DNA from: Chitinimonas taiwanensis DSM 18899
GTDB lineage: Bacteria > Pseudomonadota > Gammaproteobacteria > Burkholderiales > Chitinimonadaceae
Direction: 5' to 3'
Assembly: GCF_900119825.1 (NCBI RefSeq)
Contig: NZ_FPKR01000005.1
Span: 186,001-250,000 of the forward strand
Length of the DNA stretch: 64,000 nt
The translations under genes and the position numbers were made by a program. Below are positions 52,169 through 60,972 of the stretch, piece after piece (position 1 is the first letter of the stretch; every line of letters begins with the position of its first letter). The notes under the pieces are model-generated. The model was not told where the DNA came from. It was given only the letters and a program-made list of their open reading frames with translations, and did not search any database.

Positions 52169-52990
52169 CTAGGGCTGGGTAGCGGCCAGATGGGCGGCCG
52201 CTTCCAGCTGCTGCCAGTCGGGGCTGGCACGTATCCGGCCAATGGCCGACCACAGCGCCTCCGCATAGGCGGGATCGTGGTCGCGAAGTGCCGGGCTTAG
52301 TGCCAGATAGACATCGGTGAGCAGCAAGGGCGGAGACAGCAGCTCGATCTGCGTGCTGAACGCCGACTTGTGCATGAGGCGCAGTGCATCCACTTCCAGC
52401 AATACCGCTACTTGGGCGCGGCGCAGTTGCAGCATTTCCAGCATCTGCTCGGCAAACTTGGGGCCGTCATCGCCGGCCACTCCAAGCTGCTGAAGCCGAT
52501 CATGCACCACGCGGATGCCCTTGCTGTAGAGGACTGGCGCCTTGAGGCCGAGCAGTTGCTTGCCATCCCAGCGTATTGCCTCGCCCTTGCGCTGCACCAG
52601 TACGAAGCGCACCTGCGCCACGGCACGTTGCGGATCGGGCTGATCACCGCGTAGGGGAAAGGCCAGCAGGGCACGATGCTCGTCGGTAGCGACCTTGGTT
52701 GCCGCGCCGTCGTAAACGCCGGCATTGACGCCACGGCTGCAACGCAGCGAAGGTGCGACCACGAAGCGCACCGCGCTGCCGAGCTGGCCAGCTGCCCGGC
52801 GTATCAGGGTCTGCACGATGCCGTCCCGGTCAGGGTAGCTGAGTGGCGGCGTGGGCCGGTCGCTGATGCAGATGGTCAGCGTCCTGGCCCTGGCCGCATC
52901 GACCGGCGCAAAGACCAGCACGGCAAGCAGCGTGGCCGGCAGCGCTGACTTGCAGCAACTACGGAGAAAGTTGGACAGCATCACGGCCAC
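52169..52990 (-). CDS. Periplasmic amino-acid-type solute-binding protein
   Basis: 273 residues with a signal peptide (LLAVLVFAPVDAARA). Fold resembles the SBP_bac_3 family: RTLTICISDRPTPPLSYPDRDGI, then GVYDGAATKV, and a second lobe ALLAFPLRGD and KAPVLYSKGIRVVHDRL. It stands alone, without permease or ATPase, so it may serve as a stand-alone sensor or as a component of a transport system encoded elsewhere. The first ATG is at 52990; ATG 52981 is equally possible. Convergent with the RND operon. Confidence 0.75.
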   Translation of the reverse strand: MAVMLSNFLRSCCKSALPATLLAVLVFAPVDAARARTLTICISDRPTPPLSYPDRDGIVQTLIRRAAGQLGSAVRFVVAPSLRCSRGVNAGVYDGAATKVATDEHRALLAFPLRGDQPDPQRAVAQVRFVLVQRKGEAIRWDGKQLLGLKAPVLYSKGIRVVHDRLQQLGVAGDDGPKFAEQMLEMLQLRRAQVAVLLEVDALRLMHKSAFSTQIELLSPPLLLTDVYLALSPALRDHDPAYAEALWSAIGRIRASPDWQQLEAAAHLAATQP

Positions 52991-53087
52991 TGGGAAAAGA
53001 TTCGCTTCAAATTAGGCAAGCACCGGCCGCGCAGCAAGCCAGTGCCGCTGATATCCGCTGACTCCGCACCGATAAGGACCCCGCATC

Positions 53088-53519
53088 ATGCATCTCGTCT
53101 GCCCCCACTGCGCCGCCACCAACCGGGTTGCGGCCGACAAACTGGACGCCGGCCCCAAATGCGGCAAATGCGCGACGCCGCTGCTGGCGGCCGAGGCGTT
53201 TGCGCTCAGTGATCGCGCGCTTCCCCACTATCTGGCCAATACCGAGCTGCCGGTGCTGATCGACTTCTGGGCCGCCTGGTGCGGGCCCTGCCAGATGATG
53301 GCACCGCAGTTCGCCGCAGCGGCCGCCCAGGCGCCCGAGATCCGCTTCGTGAAAGTGGACAGCGATGCGGCACCAGTGGCCAGCGCGCAATTTGGCATCC
53401 GCAGCATTCCCACCTTGCTGCTCTGGCACCAGGGTCGGGAAATCGCCCGCCAGAGCGGTGTGATGCAGGCCAGCCAGCTACTGGCCTGGGCACGCCAGGC
53501 ACTGGCCAAGGCCGGCTGA
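53088..53519 (+). CDS. trxC: Thioredoxin 2
   Basis: 143 residues. Two Cys pairs at the N-terminus (CPHCAATN and CGKCATP, residues 5-30) form the zinc centre that distinguishes TrxC from TrxA. The active site is WCGPC (near residue 66). Reduces disulfides using NADPH through thioredoxin reductase, with a role in oxidative stress. Start ATG 53088, ribosome site AAGGAC. It is followed 34 nt later by a rhodanese gene, which suggests a joint sulfur or redox role. Confidence 0.95.
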   Translation: MHLVCPHCAATNRVAADKLDAGPKCGKCATPLLAAEAFALSDRALPHYLANTELPVLIDFWAAWCGPCQMMAPQFAAAAAQAPEIRFVKVDSDAAPVASAQFGIRSIPTLLLWHQGREIARQSGVMQASQLLAWARQALAKAG

Positions 53520-53553
53520 AGCCGACAAATCGTTTCAAACCGAGGAGAGCCCC

Positions 53554-53880
53554 ATGCGTTGGCTACAGAAACTACTGGGCAGTGAACAGACACTGCCCAC
53601 CCTGCCCGAGCAGGCGCTATACATCGATGTCCGCTCGCCGGGCGAATATGCGGGCGGCCACCTGCCCGGCGCGCTGAACCTGCCGCTTGAGCAGGTAGCG
53701 AGCCAGATCGCCACCCAAGCGCCCGATCTCGATCAGCCCATCGTGGTCTACTGCGCATCCGGCATGCGCTCGGGTCAGGCGCGCGCCGTGCTCTTGCAGC
53801 TCGGTTACCGCCAAGTCAGCAATGGCGGCGGTGTAGGCAGCTTGTCGCTACGTCTGGGCAAACCGTTGCAAAGCTGCTGA
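53554..53880 (+). CDS. Rhodanese-domain protein
   Basis: 108 residues, a single rhodanese domain. Signature IDVRSPGEYAGGHLPGALNLP (N-terminal loop) and the active-site loop VVYCASGMRSGQARAVL with the catalytic Cys at YCASGMRS. It could move sulfane sulfur from persulfides to thiol acceptors such as TrxC next to it. No transmembrane helix; a further Cys is C-terminal (LQSC). Good ribosome site (GAGGAG). Together with TrxC and the DUF2892 protein upstream it completes a persulfide-related block. Confidence 0.88.
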   Translation: MRWLQKLLGSEQTLPTLPEQALYIDVRSPGEYAGGHLPGALNLPLEQVASQIATQAPDLDQPIVVYCASGMRSGQARAVLLQLGYRQVSNGGGVGSLSLRLGKPLQSC

Positions 53881-53959
53881 AGCCCTCGCTTTGCGCCCGC
53901 AAGCGCGGCGCATACCGCTTACTATTCACCCTATAGCTTGAATAACACGGGGATTGGAC

Positions 53960-55987
53960 ATGCTGGCTAAGCTGAGTTTTCGGACCCGGGTGCTGCTGGT
54001 GTCGGTGCTGTGCACAGCACTGGCTTTTGCGCTGGTGCAGATCGTCACCGCGCGCGACGCGACCCGCATCGTCAAACAGGAAGCCTTTGAAAGTGCGGCA
54101 CGCCTCGCCGCGCGTTATGCGCGTCAAAGCGAGGTCAGCCTCAGCGTGGCCGTCAATCTGGTGCGCGCGCAAAAGGGCCTGATCGAGAGTGCCAAGCGCA
54201 GCCAGCAGACTGATAGAGAAAAGCTCGATACCTTGCTGGAAGGCAGCTTCGCCAGCCTGCCCGAATCGTCGAGCTTCTGGGTCAGCATGGAGCGCAATGC
54301 CTTTGATGGCCTGGACGATCAGTTCCGCGGTGATAAGCGCTACTGCGCGCACGGCGCCTATGCACCGTGGTGGACACGCAGCGATGGCAAGGTCAGCCGC
54401 TTCGAATACCAGCATGGCGAGGAAGAGCTGGGCAGTGATGCCAAGGCGGATGAGAACTGCTTCAGTTCCGACTTCTACCAGCAGACCAAGACCCAGAAGC
54501 GCGAGCTCGCCATTGAGCCCTATGTGGACCCGGATGCCAAGGTGCTGATGATGTCCTACACGGCGCCGCTGATGCTGGATGGCAACTTTCTCGGCGTGAT
54601 CGGCACCGATATCCCGATGGCCGAGCTAAGCAGCCTGCTCGGCGCGATCAAGCCGTATGAAACCGGCTTTCTGAGCCTGATCAGCGCGGGCGGCCTGTAT
54701 GCAAGCCACCCTGATACGGCCAAGCTTGGCAAGCCGGTCGATGCAGCCGAGGTGCCGGCCGCGGCGCTGGAGGCCATCCGCGCCGGCAAGCCCTATCAGT
54801 TCGAGAGCGCGAACAGCGCGCATTTCTTTGAGCCGATCCGCATCGGCCAGGCCAAGGAATACTGGGCGCTGGCCGTCAGTGTGCCCTTGCAGAAAGTGAC
54901 GGCCGAGGCCGACCAGCTGCTGCTGACCACCCTGCTGATCGGCCTGAGCGCGCAGATCATCCTGGCGGTAGTGATGTGGTTATGGATCTCCCGTCTGACC
55001 CGCCCACTGGGCAGCCTACGCGACGCGATGCGTGAGCTGGCTGGTGGCGAGGCCGATCTGACCCGGCGCCTGCCGGTCAGCACCGAAGATGAGATCGGCC
55101 AGACCTCGATTGCCTTCAACCAGTTCATCCAGTCGCTGGCCGAGATCGTGCGCCATGTGAAGCAGAACGCAGCCGAACTCAATGTACAGATCAATGCCCT
55201 GGCCGGCCATGCCGGGCAGATTTCGGCCAGCTCGGCCAGCCAGTCCGATGCCGCCTCGGCCTCGGCCGCGGCGCTCGAACAGATGTCGACCAGCATCAGC
55301 CTGATTGCCCAGAACGCCACCGATGCCGGCGAAACCAGCGCCGCGGCCGAACAAGGCGCGCTGGCCGCGGTGCAGGAAGTCAACGATACCGCCGAGGAAA
55401 TCGGCCGCATCGACCAGACGGTGCGCGAGCAGGCGCAGACCATGCAGCAGCTGGCCCAGCAGACCCAGGCGATCAGCAGCGTGGTGGCCGCCATCCGCGA
55501 TGTAGCCGAGCAGACTAATCTGCTCGCCCTGAATGCCGCTATCGAGGCGGCGCGGGCTGGCGAGCAAGGGCGCGGTTTTGCCGTGGTGGCCGATGAGGTG
55601 CGCAAGCTGGCCGAGCGCACCGCGCGCGCCACCCAGGAAATTGGCCAGACCATCGCCGCGATTCAGCAGGAGACCGAGCTGGCCGTGGCCGGCATCGGCC
55701 ACACACTCAAGCAGGTGGAAGCCGGTGTGGCGCGTTCCCGCGCGGCGGCCGGCCGTATCGGCCAGATCGCCGACGGCACGCGCCAGACTGCGCAGGGCAT
55801 GCGCGATATCGCCCTGGCCACGCGCGAGCAGTCCGAGGCGTCCAGCCATATCGCCAGTAATGTCGAGCAGATCACCTCGGCGATCAGCGAGAACGATCTG
55901 GCCCTGCGCGAGGCTTCGGCCGCCAGCAGCCAGCTCGCGCAGCTGGCTAGCGAGCTGGAAGCGCTGGTGCTGCGCTTCCGTACCTAG
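53960..55987 (+). CDS. Methyl-accepting chemotaxis protein with dCache-like sensor
   Basis: 675 residues from ATG 53960. First helix (near residues 12-32), a long periplasmic region of about 300 residues with [40 protein letters not shown] and [18 protein letters not shown], typical of double Cache sensors for amino acids or organic acids, a second helix ([23 protein letters not shown]), HAMP and the highly conserved signalling tip ([38 protein letters not shown]). No C-terminal CheR/CheB pentapeptide. The alternative start is TTG 53954. Confidence 0.93.
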   Translation: MLAKLSFRTRVLLVSVLCTALAFALVQIVTARDATRIVKQEAFESAARLAARYARQSEVSLSVAVNLVRAQKGLIESAKRSQQTDREKLDTLLEGSFASLPESSSFWVSMERNAFDGLDDQFRGDKRYCAHGAYAPWWTRSDGKVSRFEYQHGEEELGSDAKADENCFSSDFYQQTKTQKRELAIEPYVDPDAKVLMMSYTAPLMLDGNFLGVIGTDIPMAELSSLLGAIKPYETGFLSLISAGGLYASHPDTAKLGKPVDAAEVPAAALEAIRAGKPYQFESANSAHFFEPIRIGQAKEYWALAVSVPLQKVTAEADQLLLTTLLIGLSAQIILAVVMWLWISRLTRPLGSLRDAMRELAGGEADLTRRLPVSTEDEIGQTSIAFNQFIQSLAEIVRHVKQNAAELNVQINALAGHAGQISASSASQSDAASASAAALEQMSTSISLIAQNATDAGETSAAAEQGALAAVQEVNDTAEEIGRIDQTVREQAQTMQQLAQQTQAISSVVAAIRDVAEQTNLLALNAAIEAARAGEQGRGFAVVADEVRKLAERTARATQEIGQTIAAIQQETELAVAGIGHTLKQVEAGVARSRAAAGRIGQIADGTRQTAQGMRDIALATREQSEASSHIASNVEQITSAISENDLALREASAASSQLAQLASELEALVLRFRT

Positions 55988-55997
55988 CCGACTCGCA

Positions 55998-56040
55998 GCA
56001 AGAAAAAAGCCGCCCAGTGCAGGGGCGGCTTTTTTCTTGC
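55998..56040. terminator. Long bidirectional terminator after the chemoreceptor
   Basis: Near-perfect 18-bp arms: GCAAGAAAAAAGCCGCCC (55998-56015) and its complement at 56023-56040, around a 7-nt loop. Both strands end in a T-run, so it serves the chemoreceptor and the convergent lipoprotein gene. Confidence 0.9.
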
Positions 56041-56046
56041 CAGACC

Positions 56047-56376
56047 TTACCAGCGGTACCAGCCCCAGTAGGGGTGGAAGGGGCGTCGCTCTGACCATTG
56101 CCGCAGCCTTTCCTCCTGACGCACATCATCAAGCTGAGTCTGCTGCATATAGTTGAGCACCGGCTCGGGCAGGCCTTCCTTGCTCAGGCGCACGATATCG
56201 CTGGCACTCAGCGCATAAGTCGAGCGGCTCTCGCGCATCATGGCGATGATGGCATCCGGGCTATTGCCCTCGCGGCTCAGTTTCAAGGCTTCATCCACGC
56301 TGACCTGGGGCGGCAGCGTGGCGCAGGCAGCCAGCAATAGGGCGGCCGGCAGGCTGATCAGGAATCGGCTAGACAT
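56047..56376 (-). CDS. Small hypothetical lipoprotein
   Basis: 109 residues from ATG 56376. Lipobox LLAAC after a hydrophobic stretch (RFLISLPAALLLAAC) makes it a lipoprotein. The mature part repeats short segments: VDEALKLSREGNSPDAIIAMMRESRSTYALSASDIVRLSKEGLP, where AIIAMMRESRSTY resembles a repeat in outer-membrane-associated lipoproteins. The tail is rich in Arg, Trp and Tyr (RRPFHPYWGWYRW), unusual and possibly membrane-interactive. Function unknown. The longer frame to 56394 adds six residues without reason. Confidence 0.75.
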   Translation of the reverse strand: MSSRFLISLPAALLLAACATLPPQVSVDEALKLSREGNSPDAIIAMMRESRSTYALSASDIVRLSKEGLPEPVLNYMQQTQLDDVRQEERLRQWSERRPFHPYWGWYRW

Positions 56377-56442
56377 GGTGGTCGGCTCCAGCAAGGAGAA
56401 TGAGATAGCGTTCAGACCGGGTGAGCGGACAAAAGTGCGCGC

Positions 56443-57009
56443 TCAGGCCGCCTGTTGCAGGCGTGCCTGCCGGACGAGGTTCGCCGCGAGGCTGTCCAGC
56501 CGGCTTTGCTGGCGCGCATCCAGCAGTTGGCCATCTTCGCCAAACGCCGTGTGTGCGCTACCCAGTGCCAGGCTCTGCGGCAGGGTCATCACCCCCAGGG
56601 TATGCAGGATGTCGCGTAGATGATTGAGGCCACGCAAGCCACCCAGCGCGCCGGGTGAGGCCGCGCTCAGCGCCGCGACCTTGCCGGCAAATGCCTTGCC
56701 ACCCTCGATGCGCGACAACCAGTCGAGCGTGTTCTTCATCAGCGCCGACACCGAGGCATTGTTTTCCGGCGAGGCAAGCAGCAGCCCATCCTGCCCGGCC
56801 AGCAACGCACTCAGGCCCAACGCGGCCTCGGGCGCCCCTTGGCTCGCTTCCAGATCGCCGTGGTAGAGCGGCATCTCGAAGTCGGCCAGGTCGATCAGAC
56901 TCACCTCGGCCCCAGCGGCCTGCAAGGCAGCGGCGCCCGCGCGGGCCAGGCGCTTGTTCAGCGATTCGTGCCGCGCGCTGCCGGCAAATACCAGGATGCG
57001 TACCGTCAT
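56443..57009 (-). CDS. NADPH-dependent FMN reductase
   Basis: 188 residues. Flavodoxin-like fold: ILVFAGSARHESLNKRLA (FMN phosphate loop near residue 8) and LLASPENNASVSALMKNTLDWLSR (flavin-binding, GSPEY-like) are characteristic. Reduces FMN or quinones with NADPH. ATG 57009 is chosen because GAGGTG precedes it; the frame extends 9 nt further to a GTG. It lies 41 nt after the pirin gene on the same strand and likely shares its promoter. A role in quinone detoxification fits both genes. Confidence 0.9.
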   Translation of the reverse strand: MTVRILVFAGSARHESLNKRLARAGAAALQAAGAEVSLIDLADFEMPLYHGDLEASQGAPEAALGLSALLAGQDGLLLASPENNASVSALMKNTLDWLSRIEGGKAFAGKVAALSAASPGALGGLRGLNHLRDILHTLGVMTLPQSLALGSAHTAFGEDGQLLDARQQSRLDSLAANLVRQARLQQAA

Positions 57010-57050
57010 CTCATTCACCTCGCTCAGATGATGTGTTGGCGCGCTGGCGC

Positions 57051-57749
57051 TCAGGGCAGATCGAACACCAGCACTTCGGCGTCCTGCCCATCGCTCAGTG
57101 CGATCAGGGATTCATCCTGCAACTGTAGTGCATCGCCAGCCTGCAGCCGCTCCCCATTCACCAGCAACTGGCCGCGCGCCAAGAATACATAGCCGCGCCG
57201 GCCCGGCGCCAGCGACAGGCTGGCCTGCTCGGTCCCATCGAACAAGCCGGCATACAGGCGCGCATCCTGCAGCATGCTCAGCGAACCGTCGGCGCCATCC
57301 TGGCTGACCAAGAGGCGCAGACGACCGCGCTTTTCCTCGGCCGGAAAGTGCTTTTCCGCATAGCGCGAAGGCTTGCCCTTGCTGCTCGGCTCGATCCAGA
57401 TCTGCAGGAAATGCACCGGATCATTGACCGAGGCGTTGTATTCCGAATGCTGGACACCGGTGCCGGCACTCATCAGCTGCACATCGCCAGGCTGAATGGT
57501 GGAGCCATTGCCCATGCTGTCGCGGTGCGCCAGCCCGCCAGCCAGCACATAGCTGATGATCTCCATATCGCGGTGGCCATGGGTGCCAAAACCGGCCCCA
57601 GGCACCACACGGTCCTCATTGATCACGCGCAAGGGACCAAAGCCCATATGCGCGGGGTGGTAGTAGCTGGCAAAGGAAAAGCTATGGGCTGACTTCAGCC
57701 AGCCATGATCGGCATGGCCGCGCTCTGCACTATTGCGACGGATAAGCAT
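57051..57749 (-). CDS. Pirin-family quercetinase-like protein
   Basis: 232 residues, bicupin. N-terminal metal site: HGHRDMEIISYVLAGGLAHRDSMGN (His59, His61, and Glu) and HSEYNAS (His103, Glu105), which suits quercetin 2,3-dioxygenase activity as in YhhW. Residues 31-42 (HPAHMGFGPLRV) are characteristic for pirins. C-terminal cupin is degenerate, as usual. Possibly regulates redox or aromatic metabolism. Start ATG 57749, first gene of a two-gene unit with the FMN reductase. Confidence 0.88.
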   Translation of the reverse strand: MLIRRNSAERGHADHGWLKSAHSFSFASYYHPAHMGFGPLRVINEDRVVPGAGFGTHGHRDMEIISYVLAGGLAHRDSMGNGSTIQPGDVQLMSAGTGVQHSEYNASVNDPVHFLQIWIEPSSKGKPSRYAEKHFPAEEKRGRLRLLVSQDGADGSLSMLQDARLYAGLFDGTEQASLSLAPGRRGYVFLARGQLLVNGERLQAGDALQLQDESLIALSDGQDAEVLVFDLP

Positions 57750-57868
57750 GGCATTCCTTCTTTCAAGTATTTGAACAAGTGCTTGTATGCTATGCGGGCT
57801 TCATCTGCGCTGATAGCGGAATGATCTGAGCACTTCTATCGAAATATTTGAACAGAAAAACCAGCGCC

Positions 57869-58330
57869 TCAAGCCGGGTCGAGCGGGCGTTGTAGCAGGT
57901 ATTTGACGATGCCTTGCGGGAAGCCGCGCAGCGCGCTGACTTCGCGGTAGCCATGGCGCAGATACAGGCCGGGCGCCTGAAAGCTGAAGGTTTCCAGATA
58001 GACCTGTGTGCAGCCGCGCCGGGCGGCCAGTGCTTCAAAACGCATCAGCAAGGCGCTGCCCAGACCCTGGCGGCGCTGCTCGGCGCACACCCATAGCTGC
58101 TGTAATTCTGCGCACTGGCCCCAACTGCGCCCAAGCGCCCCGCCCAGCAGGCGGCCAGCCGCATCGTGCACGCTACAGACGAGCGCCTGCACCTCGTCCA
58201 GCGGCGCGGCGGCCAGATTGGCGGCGTGCAGGCCGCTATCGAGCGCATCCAGCAGCGCGGCCGGCGCCGTCTGCCAGTCCTGCCATTGCAGCATGCTTGA
58301 GTCGGCAAGGTGCGTAGTTGCGGCCGACAT
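57869..58330 (-). CDS. GNAT N-acetyltransferase
   Basis: 153 residues. Core: LQQLWVCAEQRRQGLGSALLMRFEALAARRG (motif A with Q-R-R-Q-G-L-G-S-A acetyl-CoA loop) and VYLETFSFQAPGLYLRHGYREV (motif B). Substrate unknown. It starts 4 nt after the stop of the LacI-type regulator on the same strand, so it is co-transcribed with the regulator and under its operators. That position is unusual for an acetyltransferase and hints at a link with carbohydrate metabolism or the regulator. Confidence 0.88.
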   Translation of the reverse strand: MSAATTHLADSSMLQWQDWQTAPAALLDALDSGLHAANLAAAPLDEVQALVCSVHDAAGRLLGGALGRSWGQCAELQQLWVCAEQRRQGLGSALLMRFEALAARRGCTQVYLETFSFQAPGLYLRHGYREVSALRGFPQGIVKYLLQRPLDPA

Positions 58331-58333
58331 CGT

Positions 58334-59353
58334 TCAAAGAATCCGTCGGGCCGATTCACGCATGATCAGCTCCAGCGGCAGCTGGGTCAGCGTGGGCGTT
58401 TCGCCATTCAACAGCTGCAGCACAGTACGCGCCGCCTGCTTGCCCATCTCGTACACCGGCTGGCGCACCGTGGTCAGTGGCGGCGTCGTGTAATTGGAGT
58501 TCGGTAGATCATCGAAACCGATGATGGAGATATCGTCGGGCACGCGGATACCGCGCCGGTACAGCGCCAGGCGCGCGCCATAGGCGGTCTGATCATTGGC
58601 ACAGAAGATGGCGGTGAAGCGCTGGCGGGTCTCCAGCAACTCGTTCACCGCCAGCAGGCCGCCCGATTCCTGGAAATTGCCCTGCACGACCAAGGCCGGG
58701 TTGAAGGCAATGCCGGCAGCTTCGAGCGCTGCGCGGTAGCCCGCCAGGCGCGCACGCGCGTCGTCATGCTCGGGCAAACCGGCAATAAAGGCGATCTGGC
58801 GATGGCCGAGTTCGAGCAGATAGTCGGTCGCCAGGCGTGCGCCCTCCAGCTGATCGAGCGCAATACCGCGCGCCTGGCCGGTATCGATACGCCGCCCGGT
58901 GGCCACGATGGGCAGGCGCTCGGCAAAACGGCCGATCTGCTTGTCGCTCAGGCTACCGGACAGGATCACGATGCCGTCCACGCGGCGCGCCATCAGCAGC
59001 TCGACCCGTTCAGCCTCTTCATCCGCATGCCAGTGGCCGCTGACAATCAGCGGCGCGTAGCCGGAACCGGCCAGCGCGGCCTCCACGCCCATCAGCGCTT
59101 CGGTGAAGAAGGGACTGGCCAAGTCCTGGGTCAGGATGCCGATGGTCATCGCCCGCCCCTTTTTCAAACCCTGGGCAAGCAGATTCGGCTTGTAGCTGAG
59201 ATTGGCGATCGCGGCTTCGACCGCCTTGCGCTTGTCGTCCGACACGCGCGCCGTACCGTTCAGAATGCGGGATACCGTGCTGGGCGAGACACCGGCGATG
59301 CGGGCGACCTCATGCAGGGTGGAGGCGGTGGAAGCGTGCGAGCTTTGCGACAT
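58334..59353 (-). CDS. LacI-family repressor of the beta-glucan locus
   Basis: 339 residues from ATG 59353. N-terminal helix-turn-helix TLHEVARIAGVSPSTVSRILNGTARVSDDKRKAVEAA is a textbook LacI domain with hinge YKPNLLAQGL; the C-terminal periplasmic-binding-protein-like domain (ISIIGFDDLPNSNYTTPPLTTVRQP) binds a sugar effector. Upstream extension to 59494 has no support. Operators with a TGAAA-N4-TTTCA pattern and central CG lie in its own upstream region, before the endoglucanase and before the ABC transporter. It likely represses in the absence of cello-oligosaccharide, and autoregulates. Confidence 0.92.
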   Translation of the reverse strand: MSQSSHASTASTLHEVARIAGVSPSTVSRILNGTARVSDDKRKAVEAAIANLSYKPNLLAQGLKKGRAMTIGILTQDLASPFFTEALMGVEAALAGSGYAPLIVSGHWHADEEAERVELLMARRVDGIVILSGSLSDKQIGRFAERLPIVATGRRIDTGQARGIALDQLEGARLATDYLLELGHRQIAFIAGLPEHDDARARLAGYRAALEAAGIAFNPALVVQGNFQESGGLLAVNELLETRQRFTAIFCANDQTAYGARLALYRRGIRVPDDISIIGFDDLPNSNYTTPPLTTVRQPVYEMGKQAARTVLQLLNGETPTLTQLPLELIMRESARRIL

Positions 59354-59430
59354 GGGATTCCTGGCATTCAAAAAGCATCTGTGTGCACAAGACATGGCAA
59401 GGCCGACAGACGCGGTACTTTCCCAGAAGC

Positions 59431-59445
59431 GGGAAACGTTTTCAA
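59431..59445. promoter_or_regulatory. LacI-type operator 1 (regulator promoter)
   Basis: GGGAAACGTTTTCAA, a degenerate version of the TGAAA-N4-TTTCA pattern with central CG. It lies 78 nt upstream of the LacI start, so it would mediate autoregulation. Confidence 0.5.
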
Positions 59446-59527
59446 TCGACACGCAGCGCAGGGGCTTGCCGCGAGTCGACGACAGCCAGCGCAATCACCC
59501 TTTTGGCAGCAGCGTTGTGGCGAGCTT

Positions 59528-59563
59528 GCCACGCTGGAATATTTTTCTTGCCGCCAGCGTGGC
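59528..59563. repeat. 10-bp inverted repeat within the control region
   Basis: GCCACGCTGG (59528-59537) and CCAGCGTGGC (59554-59563) around a 16-nt loop. No T-run follows on the plus strand. It overlaps the -35-like element, so it may be a regulatory stem or binding site. Confidence 0.5.
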
Positions 59564-59576
59564 TTCCTGTTTAGTA

Positions 59577-59590
59577 TGAAACCGTTTTCA
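59577..59590. promoter_or_regulatory. LacI-type operator 2
   Basis: TGAAACCGTTTTCA: arms TGAAA and TTTCA with CG in the centre. It overlaps the -10-like TAGTAT at 59572-59577, as expected for a repressor site, for a transcript leading to the endoglucanase. Confidence 0.65.
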
Positions 59591-59833
59591 AGATCAAGTG
59601 AAAACGCACAAGAATAATTGGAGACAGCGCTCAGCCTACCCGGCCGAGCCAATTCGCCAGCTAAGCTGGCCGCCTGCCCAAGCAGGCCCCTGGTGTACGC
59701 CCTGCCCCAGCTTGCGCAGCGCGCCACCCGCGGATAAGCAGAGCATTCCCTGATTCATCGAGCCCTGCGCGGCTCACGCTGCACATCGCATTCAAAGCGC
59801 TTAGGCTAGGCCCGACTGCTTCGAATCCAAGCT

Positions 59834-59847
59834 TGAAAACGTTGTCA
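59834..59847. promoter_or_regulatory. LacI-type operator 3 before the endoglucanase
   Basis: TGAAAACGTTGTCA: same pattern, one mismatch in the right arm. It lies just before the ribosome site AAAAGGA (59848-59854) of the endoglucanase ATG 59861 and could act as a roadblock. Confidence 0.6.
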
Positions 59848-59860
59848 GAAAAGGACTGCC

Positions 59861-60895
59861 ATGTTGGCTCGCGCGTTCCAGCACACCGCCCTGCTGCTCA
59901 GTCTGATGTTGAGCGGCATGGCCATGGCCGACTGCAGCTTCGAGGTAGCCGCGCAGACGCGTGCGGAAGCGTGTCAGCGCCTGCTGGCGCGCAGCATGAA
60001 CCTGGGCAATATGCTCGAGTTCGAACGCGAGGGCATGTATGGCCCGGTGCTGGAGGCCAAGTTCTTCGACATCATCAAGGCAGCCGGCTTTAGCGCCGTG
60101 CGCCTGCCGGTGCGCTGGGACGCACGCGCTGCCTATGAGCCGCCTTACACCATCAACCCGGAATTCTTCGAGCGGGTGGACTGGGCCGTGGCCAATGCGC
60201 GCCGCGTTGGCCTCGCCATCATCCTCGACATGCACCACTACACAGCCATGATGAGCGAGCCGGATACCGAGCTGCCGCGCTATCTGGGCATCTGGCAGCA
60301 GGTGGCCGAGCACTATCGCGCCGCGCCGGCCGAGGTGATGTTCGAGCTACTCAACGAACCGATGGGCAAGCTCGACGATGCGCGCTGGAATGCCGTCATT
60401 GCCAAGACCATTCCGCTGATCCGCCAGAGCAACCCCAAGCGCACGCTGATCGTGGGCGGTACCGACTGGAATGGCTACCGCAAGCTGGCCACGCTGAACC
60501 TGCCGGCCGACGACCGCGACCTGATCGCCACCTTTCATTACTACGAGCCGATGCCCGTCACCCATCAGGGGGCGAACTGGGTAGCCGGCGGCAGCGGCTG
60601 GCTGGGTACGCGCTGGACCGGCAGCCCGGCCGAGCAGGCCGAACTGGATGGCGCGTTGGATGCGGTGGCCAAGTGGGCGCAGCGCGAGCAAAGACCGGTG
60701 CTGCTGGGCGAGTTCGGAGTGTTCTCAGCGGCCGATATGGCTACCCGTACGGCCTGGACCCGCGCCGTGGTGCAAGGCGCCGAGCGGCGCGGCTTTGCCT
60801 GGGCCTATTGGGAATTCGGCGCCGGCTTTGGCGCGTACGACACCTTTACCAAGCAGTGGCGCCAGCCACTGCGGGATGCCTTGCTGGGCGGCTAA
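59861..60895 (+). CDS. Secreted GH5-family endoglucanase
   Basis: 344 residues. Signal peptide: AFQHTALLLSLMLSGMAMA, cleaved before DCSF. The glycoside hydrolase family 5 barrel contains MNLGNMLE at the start, LPVRWDARAAYEPP, DMHHYTAMM (strand 3 with the conserved His pair), ELLNEPMGKLD with the acid/base Glu (near residue 166) and VLLGEFGVFS with the nucleophile Glu (near 284). No carbohydrate-binding module is present. It hydrolyses beta-1,4-glucans or mannans outside the cell; exact specificity is unproven. Controlled by the LacI operators upstream, and followed by the sugar ABC importer. Confidence 0.9.
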   Translation: MLARAFQHTALLLSLMLSGMAMADCSFEVAAQTRAEACQRLLARSMNLGNMLEFEREGMYGPVLEAKFFDIIKAAGFSAVRLPVRWDARAAYEPPYTINPEFFERVDWAVANARRVGLAIILDMHHYTAMMSEPDTELPRYLGIWQQVAEHYRAAPAEVMFELLNEPMGKLDDARWNAVIAKTIPLIRQSNPKRTLIVGGTDWNGYRKLATLNLPADDRDLIATFHYYEPMPVTHQGANWVAGGSGWLGTRWTGSPAEQAELDGALDAVAKWAQREQRPVLLGEFGVFSAADMATRTAWTRAVVQGAERRGFAWAYWEFGAGFGAYDTFTKQWRQPLRDALLGG

Positions 60896-60972
60896 GCCCG
60901 CGCCAAGTGCGATTTTCGCGACAAACTTACATGGAGTTGACAAACAACTAAGCCTAAGCCTCTGTTTGATCT

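Larger units (their letters stand above)
59354..59860. other. 507-nt regulatory intergenic region between LacI and endoglucanase genes
   Basis: No gene is supported here; small frames on both strands are shadows. It holds a LacI-type site at 59431, an inverted repeat at 59528-59563, a promoter-like TTGCCG (59548-59553) with TAGTAT (59572-59577) at 18-nt spacing, a second LacI-type site overlapping it (59577), and a third at 59834. Confidence 0.7.
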
